Under the pieces are notes generated by a model. That model ran no database searches. It saw nothing but the letters and a program-made list of their open reading frames with translations, and had not been told where the DNA came from. This document shows positions 10,239-17,840 of a DNA stretch of 52,272 bases, piece after piece; position 1 is the stretch's first letter; each line of letters opens with the position of its first letter. Made by a program: the position numbers and the translations under genes. The stretch comes from CAWHPS01 sp963831235 (GTDB taxonomy: Bacteria; Fibrobacterota; OXYB2-FULL-49-7; JAEUSG01): assembly GCA_963831235.1 (NCBI GenBank), contig CAWHPS010000004.1, forward strand, positions 1 to 52,272. Reading direction: 5' to 3'.

Positions 10239-11921
10239 TCATGTCGGGCGTGGACTACCCATGAGTTCAGGTAGTTCACGGCGCAGACGACGACACTTTT
10301 CGCCGATTTTCTTACGCGCTTCTTCCTTTATTCCGATGGTCAGCAGTTGCATCAGCTCCAGAGGAGCAAACAGTCCAAAATAATTTTCTTTGAAGATGAT
10401 GAAGTAATTGGCCGCGGGCAACAGTTCCCGTCTTATGCTTAAAGGTGTTTTTGCGTTGAACTCCTCCCGTCCTATACGGAAAAGATACAGTTGAAGCAGG
10501 TTGTAGGCCAGGAATGTAAAGACGATTTGATTGACAACAAGTGACAGATTGCGTGAAGTAAAATTAGCCAAATCGCTGAAGCACTTGAGCTGCCGGTATC
10601 TTTCTTCAATTGATGTACGTAAATGATATCTTCGTCCAGCCATGGGGGGATCGTTTATCTGCTTTGTACTGATCAGTAACCATGTATTTTCGTGTCCATC
10701 AGCATAATGCTCCTTATTGGCAATGACGGTCAATGGCACGGTGCAGGTGGACCAACTGGTAAAGTTGCCGATAGCCGCAGCCTCTTTCTTTACAATGACG
10801 GTATCGGGCGGTGGAGCCGGTTGTTCTGCTTTATTCTTTTCCAAGGTTTCCTGTCTTTTTTGTTCCCTCTTCCTTATAACCATGGGCTTCAACCGCATCG
10901 GACGTGGCGTCTCTTTTTCTTCCTTTGGTTCCTCGCAAACAACCCACTTGACATCGGGTCGTTCGAATAACGGCATTGCGTCGGTATATACGTCCATATT
11001 TTTGCGTACCGGAATGAGTGTGTCAATAGCATACTCCTTCTTGTTTCGTGAGATTTCCTCCCCATCAAGGAAGCCACGATCAAGAATCAATTCTTTCATA
11101 ACGCCCTTTCCTACCGCTTTGATAAATTCCCTTAACAGTTCGTAGAACAATGGGCATTCATGCTCTTCACCAGAGACCACCCTGACGCCCACGAGAAGAA
11201 AATATTCCATCTTTGCATTGGTATGCATCAGTGTGACCATTTTATAGCACCGTTTCCACTGACAACGTGCCTTGCGCTCGTCAGACATTTTATGGAAGTC
11301 TTCCTGTTTGACAGGGTGGTTGTTTTCATCAAAAAGTAACCGTTTGGAACCTTCATAATTGGGATTGTCCGGGACAAACAGGTAAGAGGCGTCTCCGATG
11401 AAAATACCTTCCTTGTCAAAAGCACGCTGTGAGCGTAAAATACGAGCAATATCGTTGTTAAACCACTGTGTCAATGCTTCCGCATTGGTACCTTTGGCAA
11501 GCTTGCGAAGAAAATCCTGGTCGCAGGGTGTCTCGCGATCATATTCATTCTTCTTATTGAACCCCTTGCAGGCCAGCGTGATGTCTTTTGTGTCTGGATG
11601 GACTACCGGCTGGGCGTTCTTTGGAAAAAAGGCGTTGAGCATGCCCCCTGTCCTCACCACCATGGGATAGCCATGAAAACTGTGTACGCCATGCAACCTC
11701 ATTGTCAACTGGCTGGCAATATAAAACCACAGGGGAACCTCTTCTTTCTTTCGAGGAGTAGGATACGTCTGCGTGGCCTGCTCAAGAATCTTTTTGGCTC
11801 CAATGTGCTTAAAAAATTCGGTCTCGAAAGCCTCGTTGGCCGCCTCAATATAATCAAACTCTCCCTCTTTTAATGCTTGCAAGACCATTGGCTTGTTTTC
11901 TTCAAATACAACCAAATCCAT
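10239..11921 (-). CDS. IS4-family DDE transposase
   Basis: About 560 residues. The acidic residues of the RNase H-like core appear as FIGDASYLF and ELILDRGF. The third is in YHLRTSIEERYRQLK, which matches the IS4 family Y(2)R(3)E(6)K signature exactly. Between the second Asp and the Glu lies a long insertion rich in Lys, Glu and Pro, consistent with the beta-strand insertion domain of IS4-like enzymes. ATG 11921 is preferred over an upstream in-frame start at 12023 because it follows the DUF6788 stop by two bases (TGATATG) and has AGGAAAGG upstream; the earlier start would overlap DUF6788 by about 100 bases. The frame is intact, so the element may still be active. Confidence 0.88.
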   Translation of the reverse strand: MDLVVFEENKPMVLQALKEGEFDYIEAANEAFETEFFKHIGAKKILEQATQTYPTPRKKEEVPLWFYIASQLTMRLHGVHSFHGYPMVVRTGGMLNAFFPKNAQPVVHPDTKDITLACKGFNKKNEYDRETPCDQDFLRKLAKGTNAEALTQWFNNDIARILRSQRAFDKEGIFIGDASYLFVPDNPNYEGSKRLLFDENNHPVKQEDFHKMSDERKARCQWKRCYKMVTLMHTNAKMEYFLLVGVRVVSGEEHECPLFYELLREFIKAVGKGVMKELILDRGFLDGEEISRNKKEYAIDTLIPVRKNMDVYTDAMPLFERPDVKWVVCEEPKEEKETPRPMRLKPMVIRKREQKRQETLEKNKAEQPAPPPDTVIVKKEAAAIGNFTSWSTCTVPLTVIANKEHYADGHENTWLLISTKQINDPPMAGRRYHLRTSIEERYRQLKCFSDLANFTSRNLSLVVNQIVFTFLAYNLLQLYLFRIGREEFNAKTPLSIRRELLPAANYFIIFKENYFGLFAPLELMQLLTIGIKEEARKKIGEKCRRLRRELPELMGSPRPT

Positions 11922-11922
11922 A

Positions 11923-12357
11923 TCAGCCCTTTCCTTGCCGCTTTTTACGTTTTGTACCAGCGTTTCTTCTCTTCTTATTACCAATTGATGTCGTGGTTTG
12001 AAGCATTTCCTGTAAGCGATCAATGTGTTGCAACGATTGCCGGGCTAGTTTAACCAAAGTAGCCCGGTTCTTACTAAAACGGCGGTAGCTGCGGGCTTGC
12101 TGGGCTACAGTCTTTAAACAAATGGCGGAGAGATAAACCATCCTGGTTTTGCCGCTTTGCTTTGTGGACAAGTAGGTAGCGGGATGTCCTTCACCGGTGG
12201 CGCACCGGCAGTTAGGTTTGCCGCACTTGCGCCGGATGGTAACCAAGGAGCCGCTGCGCAGAGGTCCTTGCTCTTGCAAAATGTCTTGCACATAAGCCAA
12301 ACGGGATTCCTCAAATTCTCGAATTAATTGCTTGAGGCGGCTTGCATCTGGTTTCAT
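11923..12357 (-). CDS. DUF6788 family protein, accessory ORF of the IS4-type element
   Basis: A small basic protein of about 144 residues with a CGKPNCRC metal-binding-like motif and the surrounding GHPATYLST stretch, characteristic of DUF6788 proteins often found beside transposases. The C-terminus is strongly basic (KKRRNAGTKRKKRQGKG), suggesting nucleic-acid binding. I chose ATG 12357 because conserved sequence starts there (KPDASRLKQL). The frame stays open to an ATG at 12420, but that extension would cross a palindrome that looks regulatory. It is coupled to the transposase by TGATATG. The function is unknown; helping transposition or regulating it is inference. Confidence 0.7.
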   Translation of the reverse strand: MKPDASRLKQLIREFEESRLAYVQDILQEQGPLRSGSLVTIRRKCGKPNCRCATGEGHPATYLSTKQSGKTRMVYLSAICLKTVAQQARSYRRFSKNRATLVKLARQSLQHIDRLQEMLQTTTSIGNKKRRNAGTKRKKRQGKG

Positions 12358-12389
12358 CTGGTATGCTAATATACTATTATACATACCAG
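12358..12389 (-). promoter_or_regulatory. Palindromic operator-like site upstream of DUF6788
   Basis: CTGGTATG (12358-12365) and CATACCAG (12382-12389) form a perfect 8-base inverted repeat separated by 16 AT-rich bases, immediately before the preferred DUF6788 start. The size and spacing suit a dimeric repressor or a 5' leader hairpin. A self-regulatory role for the IS is inferred. Confidence 0.35.
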
Positions 12390-12843
12390 ACAAGCAAGAA
12401 AATATCGCATAAAATGACATCCCTTAAAAATAATCTGCTTTTTGATTAATGGTCAGATGGAAAACTACGTTGGACAGGGACTGATTACAGAGATAAACGG
12501 GTGTTTGGGAGTATTGTTACCCCGGTATGGCGTTTTTTACTGTCTGAATCGCAGTGTTGAAAAGAAGTACAAGCTGGGAAATATCCTGGAAACGGATTGG
12601 AACAGTTTGCTGAAATCAGCTTCTTATACAAAGTTCGGTTTGCAGAAATCAAATTACAGCATTGCCTGCAGGGAATGTGAATATGCGGGTTTCTGTGCCG
12701 GAGATTGTCTCAAATACCGTTTTTACGGCACAACAGACCCCGGGAACCAAAGCTGGCTTTGCAAGGGTTGGAAAATGTTTTATAAACAGGCACTGCCTGA
12801 ATTCAGAAAAATGATGATCCAAACCGGGAGTTCCATCCTATGA

Positions 12844-13207
12844 CAAACATTTGTATATGAACAATGCCATCATTAGTGGGCACAGATTATCAAAGCCCTT
12901 CTCTATAGGGGTGAGCCTTCATATTTGCAGACCTCGGAATAAAATCCGCATAATTGTTTCCAGAACATTTTGACCGCAGCTCGAAAGACTCCCAGCTACC
13001 ACTGTCGGCATCGTGACCAAATTTAAATCGTCACAGGCGATTCGCCAATAGGAAAAGCGCCAGATCGGCATAGGCGAATCTGATCCAAAGTAAAATCTAT
13101 GGAAATCGTTAATTTGTCGTAGAGTTATGCAAATAGTTGCGGAATCGCTGCCATTTATCCAATAGCCTTGAGTAATGAAAGGTGAAATTTGTATCTTGAT
13201 AAAGCTT
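12844..13207. other. Intergenic, no gene recognised
   Basis: No coding sequence is supported between the maturase remnant and the NfeD gene. Two near-complementary GGCGA-type motifs (around 13036 and 13070) could form a weak stem. The upstream promoter of the NfeD-FloA operon should lie here, but no clear -35/-10 pair stands out. Confidence 0.4.
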
Positions 13208-14626
13208 ATGATTAAGTCACTGTTCTTTTTTGTAATCATTTCTTTGCTGGCAGGCTCTATTTTTTCTAAAGTCATTGTAATTCCCATTGAAAACGAGATC
13301 GAACCAGGTCTTTATACCTTCCTTAAGCGCGCTGTTAAAGACGCTGAAGAGCAAAAGCCGGAAGCAATAATATTTGAAATAAACACATTCGGGGGCCAGG
13401 TCGAAACAGCGCTTGATATTGTAGAATTAATAACAAGCATTAAAATCCATACGGTAGCCTATGTAAAAGTAAAGGCCATATCAGCAGGCGCCCTTATTGC
13501 CTTATCGTGCAATGATATTGTGATGCAAGAGCATACAACAATTGGCGATGTAGCGCCAATCATGGTCGGCCAGGAAGGGCCTGTCATGATGGGCGAAAAA
13601 TTCCAGTCGCCATTACGAGCAAAATTCCGGTCCCTGGCACAGAAAAATAATTATCCTGTAAAACTTTCAGAGGCATTTGTCAGCACCGACAAGGAAATCA
13701 TTGAAGCAGTCTATAAAAATGGAACAAAAAAGCTTCTTACCGGAGTTGAGCTTGCGGACATGTCTCAAGCCGAGAAAGACGAAATCGTAAAAAAGAAAAC
13801 AATTGTACCAAAAGGTGAGCTACTTACATTAAGCGCAAATGAAGCTTTTGAACTTGGATTCTCAAGAAAGACGGTTAAAAATATTGATGATGCGCTTGAA
13901 TTCCTTAAAGTTAAGTCCATGGAAGTCATAAGAATAGATAAAAAACGATCTGAAACACTTTTAATTCTAATGAACAAAATCGCCCCCTTCCTGATTCTGA
14001 TAGGCTTGTTTGCAATATATATGGAGATCAAAACCCCAGGCTTTGGTTTATTCGGGATAATCGGGATTATCTCTTTTGCCTTATTCTTTGGTACAAAATA
14101 TATTGTTGGCCTTGCAAACCATATTGAAATGGTACTTTTTATAACCGGCGTTGCCTTGCTCTTTATTGAAATATTCGTGTTCCCGGGCTATGGTATAATC
14201 GCGGTCACGGGAATAACCCTTATGCTGGTAAGTGCGTTTCTTGCCATGCAAACATTTGTCATACCAAAAACACCTTGGGACTTTTCGCTTTTCAAGGCCA
14301 ATCTATTGGTGATTGGATCAATGTTTGCCATAAGTATCCCGCTATTTATTTTCGCATTATTTTCAGCTTCCAGACTTGTACTTTTTACACGCCTGGGACA
14401 TCAGACATCAGAGCAGACATCTGAAGGATTTGCCCCTGCAGAAAATTATACATCCCTGATTGGTAAGAAGGGGCATGTTCTAACAACATTAAGGCCGGCA
14501 GGCATGGTGGAAATAGATGGCCGTAGGCTTGACGTTGTGGCGGATGGAGACTTTATTAATCCTGAAGAAAAAATCATAGTTACAGAAACAATAGGAAACC
14601 GCATAGTAGTGCGTAAAGATAGTTGA
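13208..14626 (+). CDS. Long-form NfeD protein (ClpP-class membrane serine protease)
   Basis: A 472-residue protein in three parts. First comes an N-terminal signal or anchor segment (MIKSLFFFVIISLLAG). The second part is a ClpP/crotonase-fold protease domain with EINTFGGQVETA and the catalytic-Ser region AISAGALIA (about residue 92). Then come about four membrane helices (residues 253-400) and a soluble OB-fold NfeD domain (GKKGHVLTTLRPAGMVEIDGRR). Family members cleave membrane substrates and work with flotillin-like proteins. The frame is open back to an ATG at 13175, but ATG 13208 gives a cleaner signal peptide; neither has a strong ribosome site. The next gene encodes a second, short NfeD and then FloA, so this is the standard NfeD/flotillin operon. 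Confidence 0.88.
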   Translation: MIKSLFFFVIISLLAGSIFSKVIVIPIENEIEPGLYTFLKRAVKDAEEQKPEAIIFEINTFGGQVETALDIVELITSIKIHTVAYVKVKAISAGALIALSCNDIVMQEHTTIGDVAPIMVGQEGPVMMGEKFQSPLRAKFRSLAQKNNYPVKLSEAFVSTDKEIIEAVYKNGTKKLLTGVELADMSQAEKDEIVKKKTIVPKGELLTLSANEAFELGFSRKTVKNIDDALEFLKVKSMEVIRIDKKRSETLLILMNKIAPFLILIGLFAIYMEIKTPGFGLFGIIGIISFALFFGTKYIVGLANHIEMVLFITGVALLFIEIFVFPGYGIIAVTGITLMLVSAFLAMQTFVIPKTPWDFSLFKANLLVIGSMFAISIPLFIFALFSASRLVLFTRLGHQTSEQTSEGFAPAENYTSLIGKKGHVLTTLRPAGMVEIDGRRLDVVADGDFINPEEKIIVTETIGNRIVVRKDS

Positions 14627-14633
14627 TAATACC

Positions 14634-15122
14634 ATGCAAATAATTTTAATAATAATCGTAATTCTTATTGGTTTTGCCCTAATCATAGCTGACCTTCTTT
14701 TTATTCCAGGCGGTATAATGGCTATTTGTGGCGGGACATTAATTGTTGGCGCGATTATTTCATCATGGAAACTACTAGGCCATAATACGGCAATTGTTGT
14801 TGCAAGCGGAAGTGCGCTGCTTGCCGGTCTTATTACTTATATAAGTTTTAAATTTCGTTTGTGGAAAATGTTTGTTGAAGAAGGCACTGAAAGTCGTGCA
14901 AAAGGTTTTTCCTCTCATAAAGGAAGTTTGGAACAGCTCACAGGAAAAACCGGAGAGGTAATAACTGATTTGAGGCCTGCCGGCACCGTCATTGTTGATG
15001 GCAAAAAATACGATGGGGTAACCGAAGGTGATTTTATCGAAAAAGGAAAAACAATAATAGTAATCGGAGTCAGCACTGGTCAGGTAAAGGTTAGAAACAT
15101 TGAAAATTCGCAATCAAGCTGA
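14634..15122 (+). CDS. Short-form NfeD protein
   Basis: A 162-residue protein with two or three N-terminal membrane helices (residues 2-75), then an OB-fold NfeD domain containing GKTGEVITDLRPAGTVIVDGKKYDGVTEG. That stretch matches the end of the preceding long NfeD closely, so the two share the C-terminal domain. It lacks the protease domain. It starts seven bases after the long NfeD stop and precedes floA. Short NfeD proteins are thought to interact with SPFH proteins through the OB domain in membrane microdomains. Confidence 0.85.
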   Translation: MQIILIIIVILIGFALIIADLLFIPGGIMAICGGTLIVGAIISSWKLLGHNTAIVVASGSALLAGLITYISFKFRLWKMFVEEGTESRAKGFSSHKGSLEQLTGKTGEVITDLRPAGTVIVDGKKYDGVTEGDFIEKGKTIIVIGVSTGQVKVRNIENSQSS

Positions 15123-15192
15123 AACAATCTGTTTTAAGGAAAACAATAGAATCAATTTCTAATAAACAACCCAAAACTCAAGGAGTTAAATC

Positions 15193-16197
15193 ATGGAACT
15201 ATTCATCCTGCCCATCATTCTTGGCGCGCTCGCTTTTTTCGCAATTTTCTTTTATCTGGTCCCTGTAAGGCTTTGGTTCGAGGCATTTGCTTCAGGGGTA
15301 TCTGTAAGCATAATAGCTCTTATGGGCATGCGTTTCCGGTCAATAAACCCCTATTATATTATACGTCCATTGATAAGTGCACGAAAGGCTGGAATCACAG
15401 AACTTACTGTCGCTCTTTTAGAGTCACATTATATGGCAATAGGTACAAAAAACCCTAATGTCAGCACCCGAATGACAAACCTTGTTAAAGCCATTATTTC
15501 CGCTGAGAAAGCGAACCTTACACTAACCATAAAACAAGCAATGGCAATCGACCTTGCAGGCAGAGATGTAGTTGATGCAGTCTTGACATCCGTAATCCCA
15601 AAGATCATAGAAACACCGCTGATAGCAGGTGTTGCCAAGAATGGCATCCAGGTAAAAGCCCTTGCGCGCGTGACCGTACGCACCAATATCGACCGCCTGG
15701 TCGGCGGCGCGGGCGAAAACACTATCATTGCGCGCGTGGGAGAAGGAATAGTAACCACCATTGGCTCATCAGAATCACATAAAGAGGTGCTTGCCAACCC
15801 TGACCTGATAAGTAAGACGGTTTTAAAAAAGGGGCTTGATGCGGGAACTGCATTTGAAATTCTTTCCATTGATATTGCGGATGTAGATGTAGGACGCAAC
15901 ATTGGAGCGCAATTACAGGCAGACCAGGCTGAAGCTGATAAGAAAATAGCCCAGGCAAAGGCAGAGGAAAGACGTGCAATGGCCGTTGCCAATGAACAGG
16001 AAATGAAGGCCCGTATAGCGGAGATGAGGGCCAAAGTAGTCGAGAATGAAGCAAAAATACCGCTTGCAATGGCAAATGCGTTTGAAAAAGGCAATCTTGG
16101 AATAATGGACTACTATCGCATGAAAAATGTAATTGCCGACACGGATATGCGCTCGGCCATTGCACAGGAAGAGAAGGGCGATCAAAAGGGAAAATAA
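15193..16197 (+). CDS. floA: Flotillin-like protein FloA
   Basis: A 334-residue membrane-associated scaffold of the SPFH/flotillin group. An N-terminal hydrophobic segment (residues 5-50) anchors it, followed by the SPFH-like domain (VKALARVTVRTNIDRLVGGAGE at residues 155-176) and a long Ala/Glu-rich coiled coil (about residues 240-290). The C-terminal stretch PLAMANAFEKGNLGIMDYYRMKN is characteristic of FloA. A strong AAGGAG lies 8 bases before the ATG. FloA organises membrane domains that recruit secretion and signalling proteins. The NfeD neighbours are its usual operon partners. Confidence 0.93.
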   Translation: MELFILPIILGALAFFAIFFYLVPVRLWFEAFASGVSVSIIALMGMRFRSINPYYIIRPLISARKAGITELTVALLESHYMAIGTKNPNVSTRMTNLVKAIISAEKANLTLTIKQAMAIDLAGRDVVDAVLTSVIPKIIETPLIAGVAKNGIQVKALARVTVRTNIDRLVGGAGENTIIARVGEGIVTTIGSSESHKEVLANPDLISKTVLKKGLDAGTAFEILSIDIADVDVGRNIGAQLQADQAEADKKIAQAKAEERRAMAVANEQEMKARIAEMRAKVVENEAKIPLAMANAFEKGNLGIMDYYRMKNVIADTDMRSAIAQEEKGDQKGK

Positions 16198-16200
16198 AGA

Positions 16201-16834
16201 ATGCTTACCAAACTCATTATTCTTGTAATCGTCCTGAACCTGGTAGGAAGTTTTCTTAAGCGTTATCAGCAAAAAAAACGCAAACAGGAAATGATGGCAA
16301 ACGAGCGGAGGTCTGGAAACGGTTTCGCCCGCGCCCCAGCAGCAAAATCCTGCAAACGAAGATTATAACTCGGAAACTGCTCCGTCTGATGCTCCTGACG
16401 ATCTTTTTGCAGCACTCATGGGTAAGTGGGAGGAGCCTGTCAAGGATAAACCACCAGTCGAATACAGTGCTCCTATTGAAAGCCATGTGGCATATAAAGA
16501 ACCAAGCCATAACGTGGCATATCAGTACACGGAAACATCTGGAACAGAAGAAGTTCCTGTGTTTGGAGTTGAATACGAAAAGATCCGGGCTGGTAAAAGC
16601 ATGGTTGACTACATGGAAGATGCTAAAACAAAGCCCCAATATTTAATAGAACCAGAACCTCCACCAATCTCTCCTGCACAAGATAATCTTCCAGACGCAA
16701 AACATACTGTTTCACAAGTTGCGACTGTTACAAAAGATCTGACAATGGGACCAATGCGGCTATTTTCAAAAGGCGGATTGCGACAAGCAGTGATTTATCA
16801 TGAGGTTCTTGGCACACCAAAAGGATTGATTTAA
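16201..16834 (+). pseudogene. Membrane-anchored protein downstream of FloA, frameshifted
   Basis: It starts three bases after floA with an N-terminal membrane helix (MLTKLIILVIVLNLVGSFL) and a basic stretch. The starting frame stops at about 16370. A different frame is coding-like from about 16316 (PAPQQQNPANEDYN) through 16834, ending in LRQAVIYHEVLGTPKGL. That is a plausible continuation of a Pro/Glu-rich, probably disordered protein with a conserved C-terminal tail. One extra base between 16292 and 16316 would explain the shift; an A8 run at 16271-16278 lies slightly upstream. If repaired, the protein would be about 210 residues. I do not recognise a named family, but the position suggests a FloA/NfeD accessory protein. 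Confidence 0.65.
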
Positions 16835-16851
16835 CCATCAACCTATGTTGA

Positions 16852-17583
16852 CTATTTATACGAAACATTCATAAGGCAAAGCCCTGCTGCTGGAGCAACA
16901 AATCCCTGTTTTTTTTTTAGTTTATCACATGAAAATGCCTCATCCAGATAGTTCAGGGAAACCCGGTTTCGGCCTATGTCTATCAGTAATCCTACAATCA
17001 TTCTAACCATCTTGTGCAGGAACCTGTCTGCTGTAATTGTCAGTTTGATTTCTCTTGCGGACTCTTCAACATCAACACTTTTAACATTGCAAATTGTCGA
17101 CTTCTCCCCTGTTGCAACAGATATATTCTTGAAATCATGCGTTCCCAATAGCTTCTTTGTCGCGTTTTTAATCAAATCAATGTCGAGTTTATAATTAATA
17201 CAGAAATATTGATTACGATCAATGGATCGCTTTCCTTTGGAGATTAAATAACAATATGTTCGGGTTTTTGCGGAATATCTGGCATGAAAATCGTCGTCAA
17301 CAAGAGTAACATTCTTAATTGTTATCCCATCCTTTAAAAGCCCATTTAAAGAACGCTTTAATTCGTGAGGCAAAACCAGTAGATTGTTGATCTTGAAATT
17401 AGCCACCTGTCCCAAAGCATGGACACCGGCATCCGTCCTGCCTGCCCCAATAATTTTTATATCAGATTTAAAAATTGTTTTAAGGGCTGTTTCAATGGAT
17501 GATTGTACGGATTTATCTTTTTTTTGTATCTGCCATCCGGAATAAAACGCCCCGTCATATTCAATATCAAGGCGTACATTCAT
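16852..17583 (-). CDS. truA: tRNA pseudouridine synthase A
   Basis: A 243-residue protein that converts uridines 38-40 of tRNA anticodon arms to pseudouridine. Family landmarks are the N-terminal DIEYDGAFYSGWQIQ, GRTDAGVHALGQVANF with the catalytic Asp (about residue 52), and FLHKMVRMIVGLL near the C-terminus. The length matches TruA. It lies downstream of a small secreted peptide gene and the PpiD-like gene on the minus strand, with about 70 bases before the nearest open frame. Confidence 0.95.
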   Translation of the reverse strand: MNVRLDIEYDGAFYSGWQIQKKDKSVQSSIETALKTIFKSDIKIIGAGRTDAGVHALGQVANFKINNLLVLPHELKRSLNGLLKDGITIKNVTLVDDDFHARYSAKTRTYCYLISKGKRSIDRNQYFCINYKLDIDLIKNATKKLLGTHDFKNISVATGEKSTICNVKSVDVEESAREIKLTITADRFLHKMVRMIVGLLIDIGRNRVSLNYLDEAFSCDKLKKKQGFVAPAAGLCLMNVSYK

Positions 17584-17655
17584 GTAATAAAGATACCTTC
17601 ATAGACATAGGAAATCAAATGGATTAGTAAAGAAAGTATTCGAACCAAATGCAGA

Positions 17656-17778
17656 TTATTTGAAAATGTCTTTAATCTTCGACCAGCTTTTATTTGTTGA
17701 TGTGTTCCCTGCGAATGCAGGGGCAGAACAAAACGCAATAAAAGCCAGGATAAAAGCTGAAATAATTATTGTTTTCAT
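17656..17778 (-). CDS. Small secreted peptide, 40 residues
   Basis: A short open frame encoding a textbook signal peptide: MKTIIISAFILAFIAFCSAPAFA with an A-F-A cleavage site, then a 17-residue mature tail (GNTSTNKSWSKIKDIFK) that could form a short basic helix. It sits alone between ppiD and truA. The ribosome site is weak (AGTAGT). The signal peptide is too regular to be an obvious accident in an AT-rich spacer, but without homologues the call stays moderate. The function is unknown. Confidence 0.45.
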   Translation of the reverse strand: MKTIIISAFILAFIAFCSAPAFAGNTSTNKSWSKIKDIFK

Positions 17779-17840
17779 TTTACTACTATAAATATATTCT
17801 AAAACAGACTTAAAATCAACTGGTTTTGCAAATTAATTGA

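Larger units (their letters stand above)
9987..12554 (-). mobile_element. IS4-type insertion sequence with DUF6788 and DDE transposase
   Basis: A complete element of 2,568 bp. The left terminus (9987-10002, TTGCGATTCAGACAGT) and right terminus (12539-12554) are inverted repeats matching at 15 of 16 positions. A 9-base direct repeat, TGTTGAAAA, flanks it at 9978-9986 and 12555-12563. Excising the element plus one repeat restores the maturase reading frame, which independently confirms the boundaries. It carries a DUF6788 gene and a DDE transposase on the minus strand. Nine-base target duplications occur in parts of the IS4 group such as IS10 and IS50. I cannot assign a named subgroup. Confidence 0.9.
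9151..12843 (+). pseudogene. Anaerobic sulfatase-maturating enzyme (radical SAM), broken by a stop and an IS
   Basis: The N-terminal part has the radical SAM cluster motif at Cys15, Cys19 and Cys22 (CNLRCPYC) and family landmarks GGEPLL and NGLQTNGT. This enzyme class oxidises the active-site Cys or Ser of sulfatases to formylglycine. In-frame TAG at 9787-9789 interrupts a conserved segment (GEE-stop-GIFLCEVFDEWL), apparently replacing a Tyr or similar codon. The frame then continues to YPCDFFVE and is cut by an insertion sequence at 9987-12554. After the duplicated target it resumes as KKYKLGNILETDW and the SPASM-type cysteines (CRECEYAGFCAGDC), ending at 12843. Removing the insertion and one target copy restores the frame exactly. 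It lies directly behind the exporter of the sulfatase operon, so its target was presumably that sulfatase. Confidence 0.9.

Noticed and set aside
12919..13287. Minus-strand open frame before NfeD
   Set aside because: It runs into the start of NfeD on the other strand and has no family features.
15429..16094. Long minus-strand open frame inside floA
   Set aside because: It is an antisense shadow: Ala/Ser-rich and without a start context.
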